Shown: one piece after another, positions 17,403-26,183 of the stretch | How the letters are laid out: every line of letters begins with the position of its first letter | Numbering within the stretch: position 1 is the first letter of the stretch | NCBI RefSeq assembly: GCF_024347335.1 | Contig: NZ_AP025463.1 | Location: forward strand, 186,001 to 250,000 | Source of the DNA: Vibrio celticus | GTDB lineage: Bacteria > Pseudomonadota > Gammaproteobacteria > Enterobacterales > Vibrionaceae | Direction: 5' to 3' | Length of the DNA: 64,000 nucleotides | Notes under the pieces: model-generated | What the model was told of the DNA's origin: nothing | Databases searched by the model: none | Seen by the model: the letters and a program-made list of their open reading frames with translations, nothing else | Made by a program: the position numbers and the translations under genes

Positions 17403-20400
17403 ATGCAAGGATGGATAGTAATTCCAGTCTCTTTAGCCTACTTGGGCGTGTTATTTCTGATCGCTTGGTATGGAGACAGGCAGGTTCGTTGGCTATCGCG
17501 TTGGCGCCCGTGGATCTATAGCCTTTCGATTGCCGTGTATTGTACCTCTTGGACCTTCTATGGAACGGTCGGGCAGGCGAGCAATAACCCTTGGTCCTTT
17601 TTACCCATTTATCTCGCCCCGATTCTGGTCTTTACACTAGGCTGGCGGATCTTGGCGCGGCTGATTCTGATTGCGAAGCGGGAACACATCACCTCCATTG
17701 CCGACTTTATCGCGGCTCGTTATGGAAAATCTCAGGGCTTAGCGGTGGCGGTGACGGTTATCGCCGTGGTCGGTATCCTTCCTTATATCGCTCTGCAACT
17801 GCGTGGTATCACCATGGGGTTGGATATTGTTGCGCCCAACCTAGCGGCTGACTTTGGTTATCAGGACTATCACGTATCTTGGTTCGTGGTCGGTGCTTTG
17901 GCTATTTTTACCATGCTGTTTGGTACAAGACACATTGATAACACAGAACATCACCGTGGCATGATGATGGCGGTGGCGTTTGAATCCATCGTTAAGCTCG
18001 CGGCATTCCTGATCGTTGGCCTGTTCATCATGTATCTGGCGATGAGCAGCGACAAAATCGACCTGCTTGATGTGGCGGCTTCCACCTACGAATCACCCAA
18101 TATTCCGACCTTAATTATTCATACCGTTTTGACCATGTTGGCGATTGTCTGTTTGCCACGCCAGTTCCATACCATGGTGGTAGAGAACGAACGTCCTCAA
18201 GACCTGCACACCGCTCGCTGGTTGTTTCCGCTTTACCTGATTTTGATGGGACTGTTCGTGCTGCCAATTGCTTGGGCAGGACAAGGGCTACTTACTGGTA
18301 TGCCAGCGGATACCTATGTGATCAGTGTGCCAATGTCAGAAGGGGCTAATCACATTGCCTTGCTGGCTTTCCTTGGTGGTACGTCTGCGGCAAGTGGCAT
18401 GGTGATAGTGTCGACCATCGCCTTGGCGATCATGGTGTCGAACGATTTAGTAATGCCACTGTTACTGCGCCGTATGCGCCTAACCCAAAGAACCCATCGA
18501 CATTTTTCTGGTCTGTTATTGGTGATTCGCCGCGGACTAATTTTACTGCTGTTGCTTGGTGCTTGGCTGTTTTATCAAGCGCTCGATACCATTCATTCAC
18601 TGTCAGCGATTGGCTTTCTTTCGTTTGCTGCGATTGCTCAATTCGCGCCAGCACTTATTGGTGGTTTGTACTGGCGCCCGGGTAACCGCAAGGGCGTGTA
18701 TGTCGGTTTAATGGTTGGCTCCTTGATTTGGCTTATCACCCTAATGAGCCAAACCAGCATGTTGGCGGGCGATAGTGAAAGTAACCTTTTACTGTGGATT
18801 ATTACGCCACCAGAGTTACTCAGCAGTTGGGATATCAGCAGCTCAAACTGGGGAATTGTGCTGAGTATTGTGCTCAATACCTTGTGCTATGCCGTGGTTT
18901 CGATGACGACTCGCCCAAGCCTAAGTGAGCGCTTACAATCGGCGGCATTTGTTGGCACGCCACTGCCTGAGAACGAGAATATCAGCCTCTATCAGAATCG
19001 CGTGACAGTCGCTGAATTAGAGATGCTGGCGTCGCGTTTTGTAGGCCGTAAGCGTGCCAAAAGTGCCTTACACAGCTACTGGCAACAACACGGTCAGCCG
19101 CTGCTTCCTAATCAACAAGCGCCTGCAAGTCTGATTCGACACGCAGAGCGCGTGCTCGCAGGTGTATTTGGTGCTTCGTCTGCTAAGTTAGTACTTACTT
19201 CCGCTTTGCAGGGAAGAAACATGCAGCTTGAAGAAGTCGCGACCATCGTGGATGAAGCTTCAGAACTGTACGACTTCAGCCGTGGTTTACTGCAAGGAGC
19301 GATTGAACATATTGGCCAAGGCATCGCAGTAATAGATAAACAAATGAGGCTGGTGGCGTGGAATCAACGTTACTTAGAGCTGTTTGAATTTCCTGCGGGT
19401 TTGATTCAGGTTGGGCGACCCATTTCCGATGTGATTCGCCATAATGCCGAACAGGGTTTGTGTGGTCCGGGTGACCCAGAAGATCACGTTCGTCGCCGTG
19501 TTTATCACCTTGAGCAAGGCACTCGACACACCTCTTCCCGTATTCGCCCTGATGGTCGAGTGATTGAGGTGCAAGGTAACCCGATGCCAAGTGGTGGCTT
19601 TGTGATGAGTTTTACCGATATCACGGTATTCCGACAAGCAGAGCAAGCCCTAAAAGATGCCAATGAAAGCTTGGAATCGAGAGTGCATGAGCGAACTCAA
19701 GAGCTCGAAAAACTGAATCATCGTTTGGTAAAAGCCACGCAGATTTCGGATCAAGAATCACAATCTAAGAGTCGTTTTCTAGCCGCGGTAAGCCACGATT
19801 TGATGCAGCCACTCAATGCCGCACGTCTATTTGCTTCGTCACTTTCTGAGGTAGCAAAAGAGCAAGAGGTGAAGCAATTATCATCTCACATCGAGAGTGC
19901 ACTTGGCGCCGCAGAAGATTTGATTGGTGACTTGTTGGATATCTCTCGATTGGAGTCCGGAAAGTTAGAAACCAACATTCACGCGATTGCCGTGCACGAT
20001 GTGCTAACCAACTTAAATGCGGAATTTAGTGCCCTAGCGAGACAACAGAAAATTGAGTTTAAGATGATTCCATCGTCATTGTTCATTCACTCTGACCCTA
20101 AGCTGTTAAGGCGTGTGATTCAGAACTTTTTGACCAATGCGTTCCGCTATAACCCGGAAGGGAAAGTGGTACTGGGTGCGAGAAGAGTGAATGGACAGGT
20201 TCGAATCGATGTGTGGGATAACGGAACCGGTATCGATGAAGACAAGCAACAAGAGATCTTTGAAGAGTTTACTCGTGGCAGCCAAGTACGAGCTGATCAA
20301 GGATTGGGGTTAGGGCTGGCTATCTCGAAAGGTATTGCTCATGTGCTTGGCCATCAAATTTCGATGCGCTCATGGCCGGGCCAAGGCAGTGTCTTTTCAA

Positions 20401-20834
20401 TCACCTTAGCTCGAGCGGAAAAAGTGGCTCCAGTTGTGCAAGCTTCGACGCCAATGGCGACCAGTGACATCGAACATCTGAAGATATTGTGTGTCGACAA
20501 TGAACGAGAAATCTTAGTCGGCATGGAAAACCTGATTGGCCGCTGGGGCTGTGAGGTTAAGACGGCGGTTGATCTGGTCGAAAGTTTGCAGTGCCTAGAT
20601 GAAGGTTGGCTGCCAGATGTCATTTTCTCAGATTACCGTTTGGATAATGGCAGAACGGGTCTCGAAGTATTACAGCAGTGTCGCTTGCGCCTTGGAGATT
20701 CTTTTGAAGGGGTCATCATCAGTGCCGATAGAACCGATGACATGTTGGCAGCGATAAAGGCCAACAGCTTTAGCTTTATTGCCAAGCCAGTGAAGCCACT
20801 CAAGTTAAGAGCGGTCTTGAATCGGGTGAGTTAG
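17403..20834 (+). CDS. crbS: Hybrid SSS-transporter / histidine kinase / receiver CrbS
   Basis: A fusion of about 1143 residues. The N-terminal half is a sodium/solute-symporter-like membrane domain (to about residue 480, many hydrophobic segments). A linker and a PAS domain (about 630-740) and a coiled coil follow. Then come the kinase H-box AVSHDLMQPLNAARLF (His near 798), N-box NFLTNAFRYN, G-boxes DNGTGID and GLGLGLAIS, and a C-terminal receiver with Asp in VIFSDYRLDNG. This is the CbrA/CrbS architecture; CrbS controls acetate use in vibrios through CrbR. The ATG at 17403 has an AAGGG RBS; the 18-codon extension lies in a terminator. Confidence 0.92.
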   Translation: MQGWIVIPVSLAYLGVLFLIAWYGDRQVRWLSRWRPWIYSLSIAVYCTSWTFYGTVGQASNNPWSFLPIYLAPILVFTLGWRILARLILIAKREHITSIADFIAARYGKSQGLAVAVTVIAVVGILPYIALQLRGITMGLDIVAPNLAADFGYQDYHVSWFVVGALAIFTMLFGTRHIDNTEHHRGMMMAVAFESIVKLAAFLIVGLFIMYLAMSSDKIDLLDVAASTYESPNIPTLIIHTVLTMLAIVCLPRQFHTMVVENERPQDLHTARWLFPLYLILMGLFVLPIAWAGQGLLTGMPADTYVISVPMSEGANHIALLAFLGGTSAASGMVIVSTIALAIMVSNDLVMPLLLRRMRLTQRTHRHFSGLLLVIRRGLILLLLLGAWLFYQALDTIHSLSAIGFLSFAAIAQFAPALIGGLYWRPGNRKGVYVGLMVGSLIWLITLMSQTSMLAGDSESNLLLWIITPPELLSSWDISSSNWGIVLSIVLNTLCYAVVSMTTRPSLSERLQSAAFVGTPLPENENISLYQNRVTVAELEMLASRFVGRKRAKSALHSYWQQHGQPLLPNQQAPASLIRHAERVLAGVFGASSAKLVLTSALQGRNMQLEEVATIVDEASELYDFSRGLLQGAIEHIGQGIAVIDKQMRLVAWNQRYLELFEFPAGLIQVGRPISDVIRHNAEQGLCGPGDPEDHVRRRVYHLEQGTRHTSSRIRPDGRVIEVQGNPMPSGGFVMSFTDITVFRQAEQALKDANESLESRVHERTQELEKLNHRLVKATQISDQESQSKSRFLAAVSHDLMQPLNAARLFASSLSEVAKEQEVKQLSSHIESALGAAEDLIGDLLDISRLESGKLETNIHAIAVHDVLTNLNAEFSALARQQKIEFKMIPSSLFIHSDPKLLRRVIQNFLTNAFRYNPEGKVVLGARRVNGQVRIDVWDNGTGIDEDKQQEIFEEFTRGSQVRADQGLGLGLAISKGIAHVLGHQISMRSWPGQGSVFSITLARAEKVAPVVQASTPMATSDIEHLKILCVDNEREILVGMENLIGRWGCEVKTAVDLVESLQCLDEGWLPDVIFSDYRLDNGRTGLEVLQQCRLRLGDSFEGVIISADRTDDMLAAIKANSFSFIAKPVKPLKLRAVLNRVS

Positions 20835-20856
20835 TTTAATTAACTCTTAGAGATTA

Positions 20857-20882
20857 AAAAGGCCTCAGGAGAGGCCTTTTTT
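20857..20882 (+). terminator. crbS terminator
   Basis: AAAAGGCCTC, loop AGGA, GAGGCCTTTT and extra T: perfect 10-bp stem. It can also serve the converging fumC transcript. Confidence 0.92.
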
Positions 20883-21190
20883 GTTTCTGTGGATGACTAT
20901 TCGCTTGTTAATTCAATAACTAACCCGCAATGCCACCCTGTGTCAGTGTGGTTGGATCAAGCAGCTTGCTGAGCTCTTCTCGGCTAAGATCGGTTTCTCT
21001 TTCTGCTATATCCAGAATTGGTAGGCCTTCTTTATAAGCTTTCTTGGCAATATCAGCCGCCTTCAAGTAGCCAATCACAGGGTTAAGTGCGGTCACTAGG
21101 ATTGGGTTCTTTGACAGTGCCAAATCGAGGTTATCTTGGCGTACCGTGAAGGTCGCGATGGCTTTATCTGCCAATACGACAGAACTATTA

Positions 21191-22073
21191 GGGCGTGTTG
21201 ATCTTTCGTGAGTGTTTTTTGAACAGCATGGTAAAGAGTTATAATTTGCTTCGCCAAAAGTAAAACCATAACCAATACCATGCCAAGAACAATGCTAACT
21301 GATATTCGCTGGGAACTGCTACTCCAAGTTATGAAAAGTACAGGTCGTATTTACGATAAAACTGAACATCGAATGACATTTGAAGGAATACTTTATCGAA
21401 TGAGAACAGGTATTCCTTGGCGAGATCTACCCTCTGAGTTCGGAGAGTGGAGTACCGTTTACAGACGATTTAATCTTTGGTCAAAGAAAGGGATTTTAGA
21501 TAATCTTTTCAAAAGCTTATCTAACATGGCTGATTTTGAATGGGTATTTCTTGATGGCTCTATAGTTAGAGCACATCAGCATAGTACAGGTGCAGCTACT
21601 GAAAGTTCAGAGCAAATAGGAAAAAGTCGCGGGGGCAACTCAACCAAAATTCACTTAGCCGTAGATAGTGGTGGCCTGCCGATTTGCTTTGATTTATCAG
21701 AGGGACAACGCCACGATATAGTGCATGCCGAAAGCTTAGTTGAGCAACTCGATGAAGTTAATACCATCGTTTGTGATAAAGGATATGACAGCGAACCTTT
21801 CCGTATTTTTGTTAAGGAACGTGGCGGAGAAACGGTAATTGCTAAACGCAATTACGGACAAGATATAGACAAAGACAGTATGGATTGGTGTTTATACAAG
21901 TATCGTCACTTGGTCGAAAATGCCTTTGGGAGAATTAAGCATTATCGAGCTATTTCAAGTAGATATGACAAGCTAGAAAGGAATTATGCCAGCATGTTAT
22001 CGCTGGCATTCATGTTAATGTGGCTACCGATGTATTGTTGAACGCGAAATGTACAGCAAAGATCAACACGCCC
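21191..22073 (+). mobile_element. IS5-family insertion sequence in fumC
   Basis: An 883-bp element with terminal inverted repeats beginning GGGCGTGTTGATCTTT (16 bp identical at both ends), one transposase gene, and a 2-bp TA target duplication at 21189-21190 and 22074-22075. Excision in silico restores fumC in frame, which fixes the boundaries exactly. Size, single-ORF layout and short TA-type target suit the IS427-like branch of IS5. Intact ends and ORF suggest recent insertion. Confidence 0.93.
21280..22041 (+). CDS. IS5-family DDE transposase
   Basis: A 253-residue transposase. The N-terminal DUF4096-type domain (LTDIRWELLLQVM, GIPWRDLPSEFGEW) precedes the DDE catalytic core: first Asp in FLDGSIVRAHQHS, second in IVCDKGYDSEPF, and the Glu in LVENAFGRIKHYRAISSRYDK. 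No frameshift or stop is present, so the element could be active. It is antisense to the fumC reading frame it interrupts. Confidence 0.93.
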   Translation: MPRTMLTDIRWELLLQVMKSTGRIYDKTEHRMTFEGILYRMRTGIPWRDLPSEFGEWSTVYRRFNLWSKKGILDNLFKSLSNMADFEWVFLDGSIVRAHQHSTGAATESSEQIGKSRGGNSTKIHLAVDSGGLPICFDLSEGQRHDIVHAESLVEQLDEVNTIVCDKGYDSEPFRIFVKERGGETVIAKRNYGQDIDKDSMDWCLYKYRHLVENAFGRIKHYRAISSRYDKLERNYASMLSLAFMLMWLPMYC

Positions 22074-23202
22074 TAGCTAATAACTCAATACTTTCCAACA
22101 CGTTATGAGCAATCACTGGCAGCATCACATTGAGTTGGAAGTTACCTGATTGTCCAGCTACGGTAATGGTGGTGTCGTTGCCAATTACTTGCGCCGCCGC
22201 CATAGCCGCTGCTTCTGGAATCACAGGGTTTACTTTGCCCGGCATGATAGACGAGCCTGGTTGTAGCGCCTGCAATTCAATTTCCCCTAAGCCAGCCAAC
22301 GGCCCAGAGTTCATCCAGCGAAGATCGTTTGAGATCTTCATGATCGCAACTGCTGCAGTTTTGAGCTGCCCAGAAAGCGCAACGATCACGTCTTGACTGC
22401 TGAGGTTAAAAAAGAAGTTTTCACTCGAGCTAAAACTGATCTTTGTCGATTGAGACAGGTTACTCGAAAATTTATTGGCAAAGCGTGGGTCAGCATTGAT
22501 CCCTGTTCCAACCGCAGTACCACCTTGTGCTAAAGCCTTGATAGCGGGCAGGGTGCTCTCTATTGCTTGCTTAGCGTGTTCTATCTGAAATTTCCAACCA
22601 CCTAGCTCTTGAGCAAAGGTCATTGGCATCGCATCCATTAGATGAGTGCGGCCGGTCTTCACGACCTCTGCAAGTTCCTGTTGCTTGATAGTGAGTGCTT
22701 CCGCAAGGTGAGTTAATGCTGGTAACAGCTTATTTTCAGCCATCAAAGCGACGCTCACTTGAATTGCGGTTGGCACCACATCGTTACTGCTTTGGCCCAT
22801 GTTAACGTGATCATTGGGATTCACGTCGCCTTGCAAGCTTCTTGAGGCAAGCGTAGCAATTACTTCGTTGGCATTCATGTTTGAGCTGGTGCCAGAACCG
22901 GTTTGGTAGACATCGATCGGGAATTGATCGAGATGTTTGCCCTCAATGATCTCTTGGCTGGCTTCGGCTATCGCATTGGCAATATCACCCTCCAGTAGAC
23001 CTAACTGAGCATTGGTATCTGCCGCTGCCTGTTTAATTAACGCCAGTGCTTGAATAAAACTGGTCGGCATCTTGTGTGAGCTAAACGCGAAGTTATCCGC
23101 TGCACGCTGAGTTTGTGCTTGGTATAGCGCATCGGCAGGGACTTTCACTTCGCCCATGCTGTCTTTTTCAATCCGAAATTGTAGGGTCATGTTCTATCCT
23201 TG

Positions 23203-23595
23203 TTAGCCAAGTGGGGCTTGGACTTGTTGTAGTGTTTGGCTGAGATTCAAAAAACGCGCTTGGCCTTGCGGTTGCTGGCAGTAGTGGCGCTTCAAATAAA
23301 ATAGTGGTGAGTGAATAGAGTCTAGGCAGATATGACGAAAGGCGAAACTGCGCTCAGGAGACTCAATCGCTTCAATCAAATGAAAGAAAACTTGGCGTAG
23401 ATACAGCTCGCACAACAAGATGTTTTCTTGAGCGGCATGTTTTTCATAGTAAGCCGAAAGCGTCAGTGCACACTCGATATACTCTCGAATTACAAACGGC
23501 TCATGGCCTTGAACTTGTTCTAATGAAGCAAAGCGATCCTGTGCTTTGTAAAACCTCGAATAGAGAACCTGCTGCTCTTTCATCATCATCTGCAT
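23203..23595 (-). CDS. FagA-like protein upstream of fumC
   Basis: A 130-residue soluble protein, rich in aromatic, His and Gln residues, with no signal peptide or membrane segment. I see no catalytic motif. Position, size and the Fur box upstream match fagA (Fur-associated gene A), first gene of the iron-regulated fagA-fumC operon described in Pseudomonas; the assignment rests mainly on context. The N-terminus has clustered ATGs (MQMMMK), and the third or fourth may be the true start because AAAGAG lies directly before the first. It is 12 bp upstream of the disrupted fumC. Confidence 0.6.
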   Translation of the reverse strand: MQMMMKEQQVLYSRFYKAQDRFASLEQVQGHEPFVIREYIECALTLSAYYEKHAAQENILLCELYLRQVFFHLIEAIESPERSFAFRHICLDSIHSPLFYLKRHYCQQPQGQARFLNLSQTLQQVQAPLG

Positions 23596-23608
23596 CTCTT
23601 TATTAGAT

Positions 23609-23627
23609 GTTAATGATAATTATTATC
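23609..23627. promoter_or_regulatory. Fur box upstream of fagA-fumC
   Basis: GTTAATGATAATTATTATC agrees with the 19-bp Fur consensus GATAATGATAATCATTATC at 17 of 19 positions. It sits 14-32 bp upstream of the fagA-like start codon cluster, over the likely promoter, as expected for iron-dependent repression. Confidence 0.85.
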
Positions 23628-23686
23628 AAATGAGATTTTAAAAACAACCCTTTGTTTCTCTTTTTATAAAGTGAGCAGAAAAAGAA

Positions 23687-23713
23687 AAAGCCGATACACG
23701 AAGTATCGGCTTT
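23687..23713 (-). terminator. Symporter (actP-like) terminator
   Basis: AAAGCCGATAC and GTATCGGCTTT form an 11-bp stem; the minus-strand transcript then enters a T-rich run. It lies after the symporter stop and before the fagA Fur box. Confidence 0.85.
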
Positions 23714-23789
23714 CTGGAGTCAGTACCTAATCCCTACAATGTAAGTACTGATTCATTTTTTGCTAAACATCTTTGTTTAGTGGTTGTGC

Positions 23790-25493
23790 TTAGTGGTCGT
23801 GAGCTTCACCTGCACCTTTCGGGTAACGGATGTTCTCAACCATCTCTTGTACATCTTCTGGAACTTCAGCTGTCACTTTGTTCACTGCAATTGATACTAC
23901 AAAGTTTAGACACATACCTAGCGTACCGATGCCCTCTGGGCTGATACCAAACCACCAGTTTTCAGGTGTGCTTGCTGCTGGGTTAATGAACTTGAAGTAG
24001 ATGATGTAGCTTGCTGTGAAGGCAATACCTGACAACATACCTGCAATTGCGCCTTCCTTGTTCATCTTCTTGTAGAAGATACCTAGGATAATCGCTGGGA
24101 AGAAGGATGCTGCGGCTAAGCCGAAGGCAAACGCTACTACCTGTGCTACAAAGCCTGGTGGGTTAATACCTAAGTAACCGGCACCGACAATCGCGACCAT
24201 GGCTGCCAGACGAGCGGCTAACAGCTCCTGCTTGTCGGTCATGTTTGGTCTGAAGCCTTTTTTCAACAAGTCATGTGAAATCGACGTTGAGATGACCAAT
24301 AGTAGACCCGCGGCTGTTGATAGTGCGGCTGCTAGGCCACCGGCTGCAAGCAGTGCTACAACCCAGTTTGGTAGTTTCGCTAGCTCTGGAGAAGCCAGTA
24401 CGATGATGTCACGGTTAATCTTCATCTCGTTGCGCTCATCGCCCGAGTAGAACATTTTGCCATCGCCGTTCTTATCTTCCCAACCTACTAGGCCAGTGCT
24501 TTCCCAGTTTTTGTACCAGCTCGGTGCGTCTGCTGCTGCGACACCTTGCATGTCAGGGCCGTTGATTGTTTCGATCATGTTTACACGAGCGAATGCTGCA
24601 ACGCCTGGTGCTGTTGTGTATAGCAATGAGATGAACAGTAGTGCCCAACCCGCTGAGATACGAGCATCACGTACTTTTGGTACCGTGAAGAAACGAATGA
24701 TTACGTGTGGAAGACCCGCAGTACCGACCATTAGAGCCGCACAGATGAAGAATACATCTACCATGCTCTTGTTACCTTCGGTATAGGCGGTAAATCCGAG
24801 TTCTTCGGTCAGTCCATCCAGTTTATCAAGAAGGTAAACATCTGTGCCTGATAGCGTAGAGCCCATACCAACTTGTGGAAGTGGGTTACCTGTCATCATG
24901 ATTGAGGTAAAGATTGCTGGAACAAGGAAGGCGAAAATGAGGACACAGAATTGAGCTACCTGCGTATAAGTGATGCCTTTCATGCCACCTAGTACTGCGT
25001 AGAAGAACACAATACCCATACCAATGATGATGCCTAGGTTAATATCAACTTCTAGGAAACGAGAGAATACAACGCCCACACCACGCATCTGGCCTGCAAC
25101 GTACGTAAACGATACGAAGATTGCACAGAATACCGCTACCATACGTGCCGTTTTCGAGTAGTAACGCTCACCGATGAAATCAGGAACCGTAAACTGACCG
25201 AACTTACGTAGGTAAGGTGCTAAACATAGCGCAAGTAGTACATAACCACCTGTCCAACCCATTAGGTAAACCGCACCGTCGTAACCAACGAATGAGATGA
25301 TACCTGCCATTGAGATGAATGATGCTGCCGACATCCAGTCAGCGGCGGTTGCCATGCCGTTTGCTACTGGGTGTACACCACCGCCAGCAACGTAGAACTC
25401 ACTAGTCGACCCTGCACGAGCCCAGATTGCGATGCCGATATATACCGCAAAAGTAATACCGACGAGAATAAACGTCCAAGTTTGAATATCCAT
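23790..25493 (-). CDS. actP: Sodium:solute symporter, acetate permease-like (VC_2705 subfamily)
   Basis: A 567-residue inner-membrane symporter of the SSS family with about 13 hydrophobic segments. The sequence (VAGGGVHPVANGMATAADWMSAASFISMAG, YVAGQMRGVGVVFSRF, AALSTAAGLLLVISTSISHD) matches ActP-like acetate carriers of the VC_2705 subfamily. A hydrophilic insert (about 320-355, DKNGDGKMFYSGDERN) is also typical of that subfamily. It is paired with a DUF4212 small subunit 10 bp upstream. Placement among acs, crbS and crbR supports acetate or short-chain acid uptake. Confidence 0.88.
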   Translation of the reverse strand: MDIQTWTFILVGITFAVYIGIAIWARAGSTSEFYVAGGGVHPVANGMATAADWMSAASFISMAGIISFVGYDGAVYLMGWTGGYVLLALCLAPYLRKFGQFTVPDFIGERYYSKTARMVAVFCAIFVSFTYVAGQMRGVGVVFSRFLEVDINLGIIIGMGIVFFYAVLGGMKGITYTQVAQFCVLIFAFLVPAIFTSIMMTGNPLPQVGMGSTLSGTDVYLLDKLDGLTEELGFTAYTEGNKSMVDVFFICAALMVGTAGLPHVIIRFFTVPKVRDARISAGWALLFISLLYTTAPGVAAFARVNMIETINGPDMQGVAAADAPSWYKNWESTGLVGWEDKNGDGKMFYSGDERNEMKINRDIIVLASPELAKLPNWVVALLAAGGLAAALSTAAGLLLVISTSISHDLLKKGFRPNMTDKQELLAARLAAMVAIVGAGYLGINPPGFVAQVVAFAFGLAAASFFPAIILGIFYKKMNKEGAIAGMLSGIAFTASYIIYFKFINPAASTPENWWFGISPEGIGTLGMCLNFVVSIAVNKVTAEVPEDVQEMVENIRYPKGAGEAHDH

Positions 25494-25503
25494 GTTCTAG
25501 CCT

Positions 25504-25770
25504 CTAGTCTTCCTGTACGTTGTATTTTTTGTCGAGCGCATTCATGCGGACAACGTAAATAAATATCAGCGCCACGAAGGTGTATATCGAACCTTGCTGA
25601 GCGAACCAAAATCCTAGCTTGAACCCGCCAAACTGAACGGTATTGAGGGCATCCACAAATAAGATGCCAGCGCCGTAAGACACCGCAAACCAGACCGCGA
25701 GCAGTGTTCCCATAATTCCCAAGTTTTCCTTCCAGTAGGCTTGAGCATGTTCCGTAGATTCGAACGCCAT
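25504..25770 (-). CDS. DUF4212 small membrane subunit of the symporter
   Basis: An 88-residue protein with two hydrophobic segments (IMGTLLAVWFAVSYGAGILFV and a second from about residue 61 to 77) and a charged C-terminus. The size and the AYWKENLGI start match the DUF4212 family, always encoded just upstream of VC_2705-type symporters and thought to be an accessory subunit. Ten bp separate it from actP, with an AAGGAGAA RBS before its ATG. Confidence 0.88.
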   Translation of the reverse strand: MAFESTEHAQAYWKENLGIMGTLLAVWFAVSYGAGILFVDALNTVQFGGFKLGFWFAQQGSIYTFVALIFIYVVRMNALDKKYNVQED

Positions 25771-26183
25771 TGCCTTCTCCTTTATTCCGTTTTCGTAGAA
25801 ACCGTTTTTGTAAATGGCTGTGTTAACGTAATGTTACGATTTAGAATGTAGCAAGGATAAGTAAAGGGATCTGTGCAACTTTAGTCGGGACGCGATTAGC
25901 GCTAATCCACTGAAATATGGGAGTTGGAAGACATAACCATAGAAAAATGTGATGTTACAATGTTGTTAAATTAGCCTAAGGTCTAACAAAAACGCATGAA
26001 TTAGTATGCGAGTCATAAAATTTAACAACTAAATGACCGAGAAACGGTATTTAGTCCTGCATATGACACGAAGCGAAACATAAGTTTGTTATAGTATCAG
26101 CGGCACTTTTACCGACCGTGCCTTGCTTAACGGCAGAAGATCAACAGGCTTAAAGCTCGGGTTTTATTCTTTGGGGGGACGAA
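25771..26183. promoter_or_regulatory. Divergent promoter region, symporter operon / nhaP2
   Basis: A 413-bp AT-rich region without a gene, holding the promoters of the DUF4212-actP operon (minus) and nhaP2 (plus). A CRP-like half site (AAATGTGA at 25945-25952) is present but its right half is poor. I cannot define a CrbR site. Confidence 0.4.

Larger units (their letters stand above)
20920..23190 (-). pseudogene. fumC: Class II fumarate hydratase, interrupted by an IS
   Basis: The gene is split into an N-terminal piece (22074-23190, 375-residue frame whose last residues run into the IS) and a C-terminal piece (20920-21190). Removing the 883-bp IS and one TA copy restores an unbroken 461-residue class II fumarase with ELLANSS across the join. 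The N-terminal piece keeps the signature GSSIMPGKVNPV; the C-terminal piece holds VTALNPVIGY. FumC is the iron-independent fumarase of the TCA cycle. It lies 12 bp downstream of the fagA-like gene under a Fur box. The truncated product lacks the last ~85 residues and is probably inactive. Confidence 0.95.
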
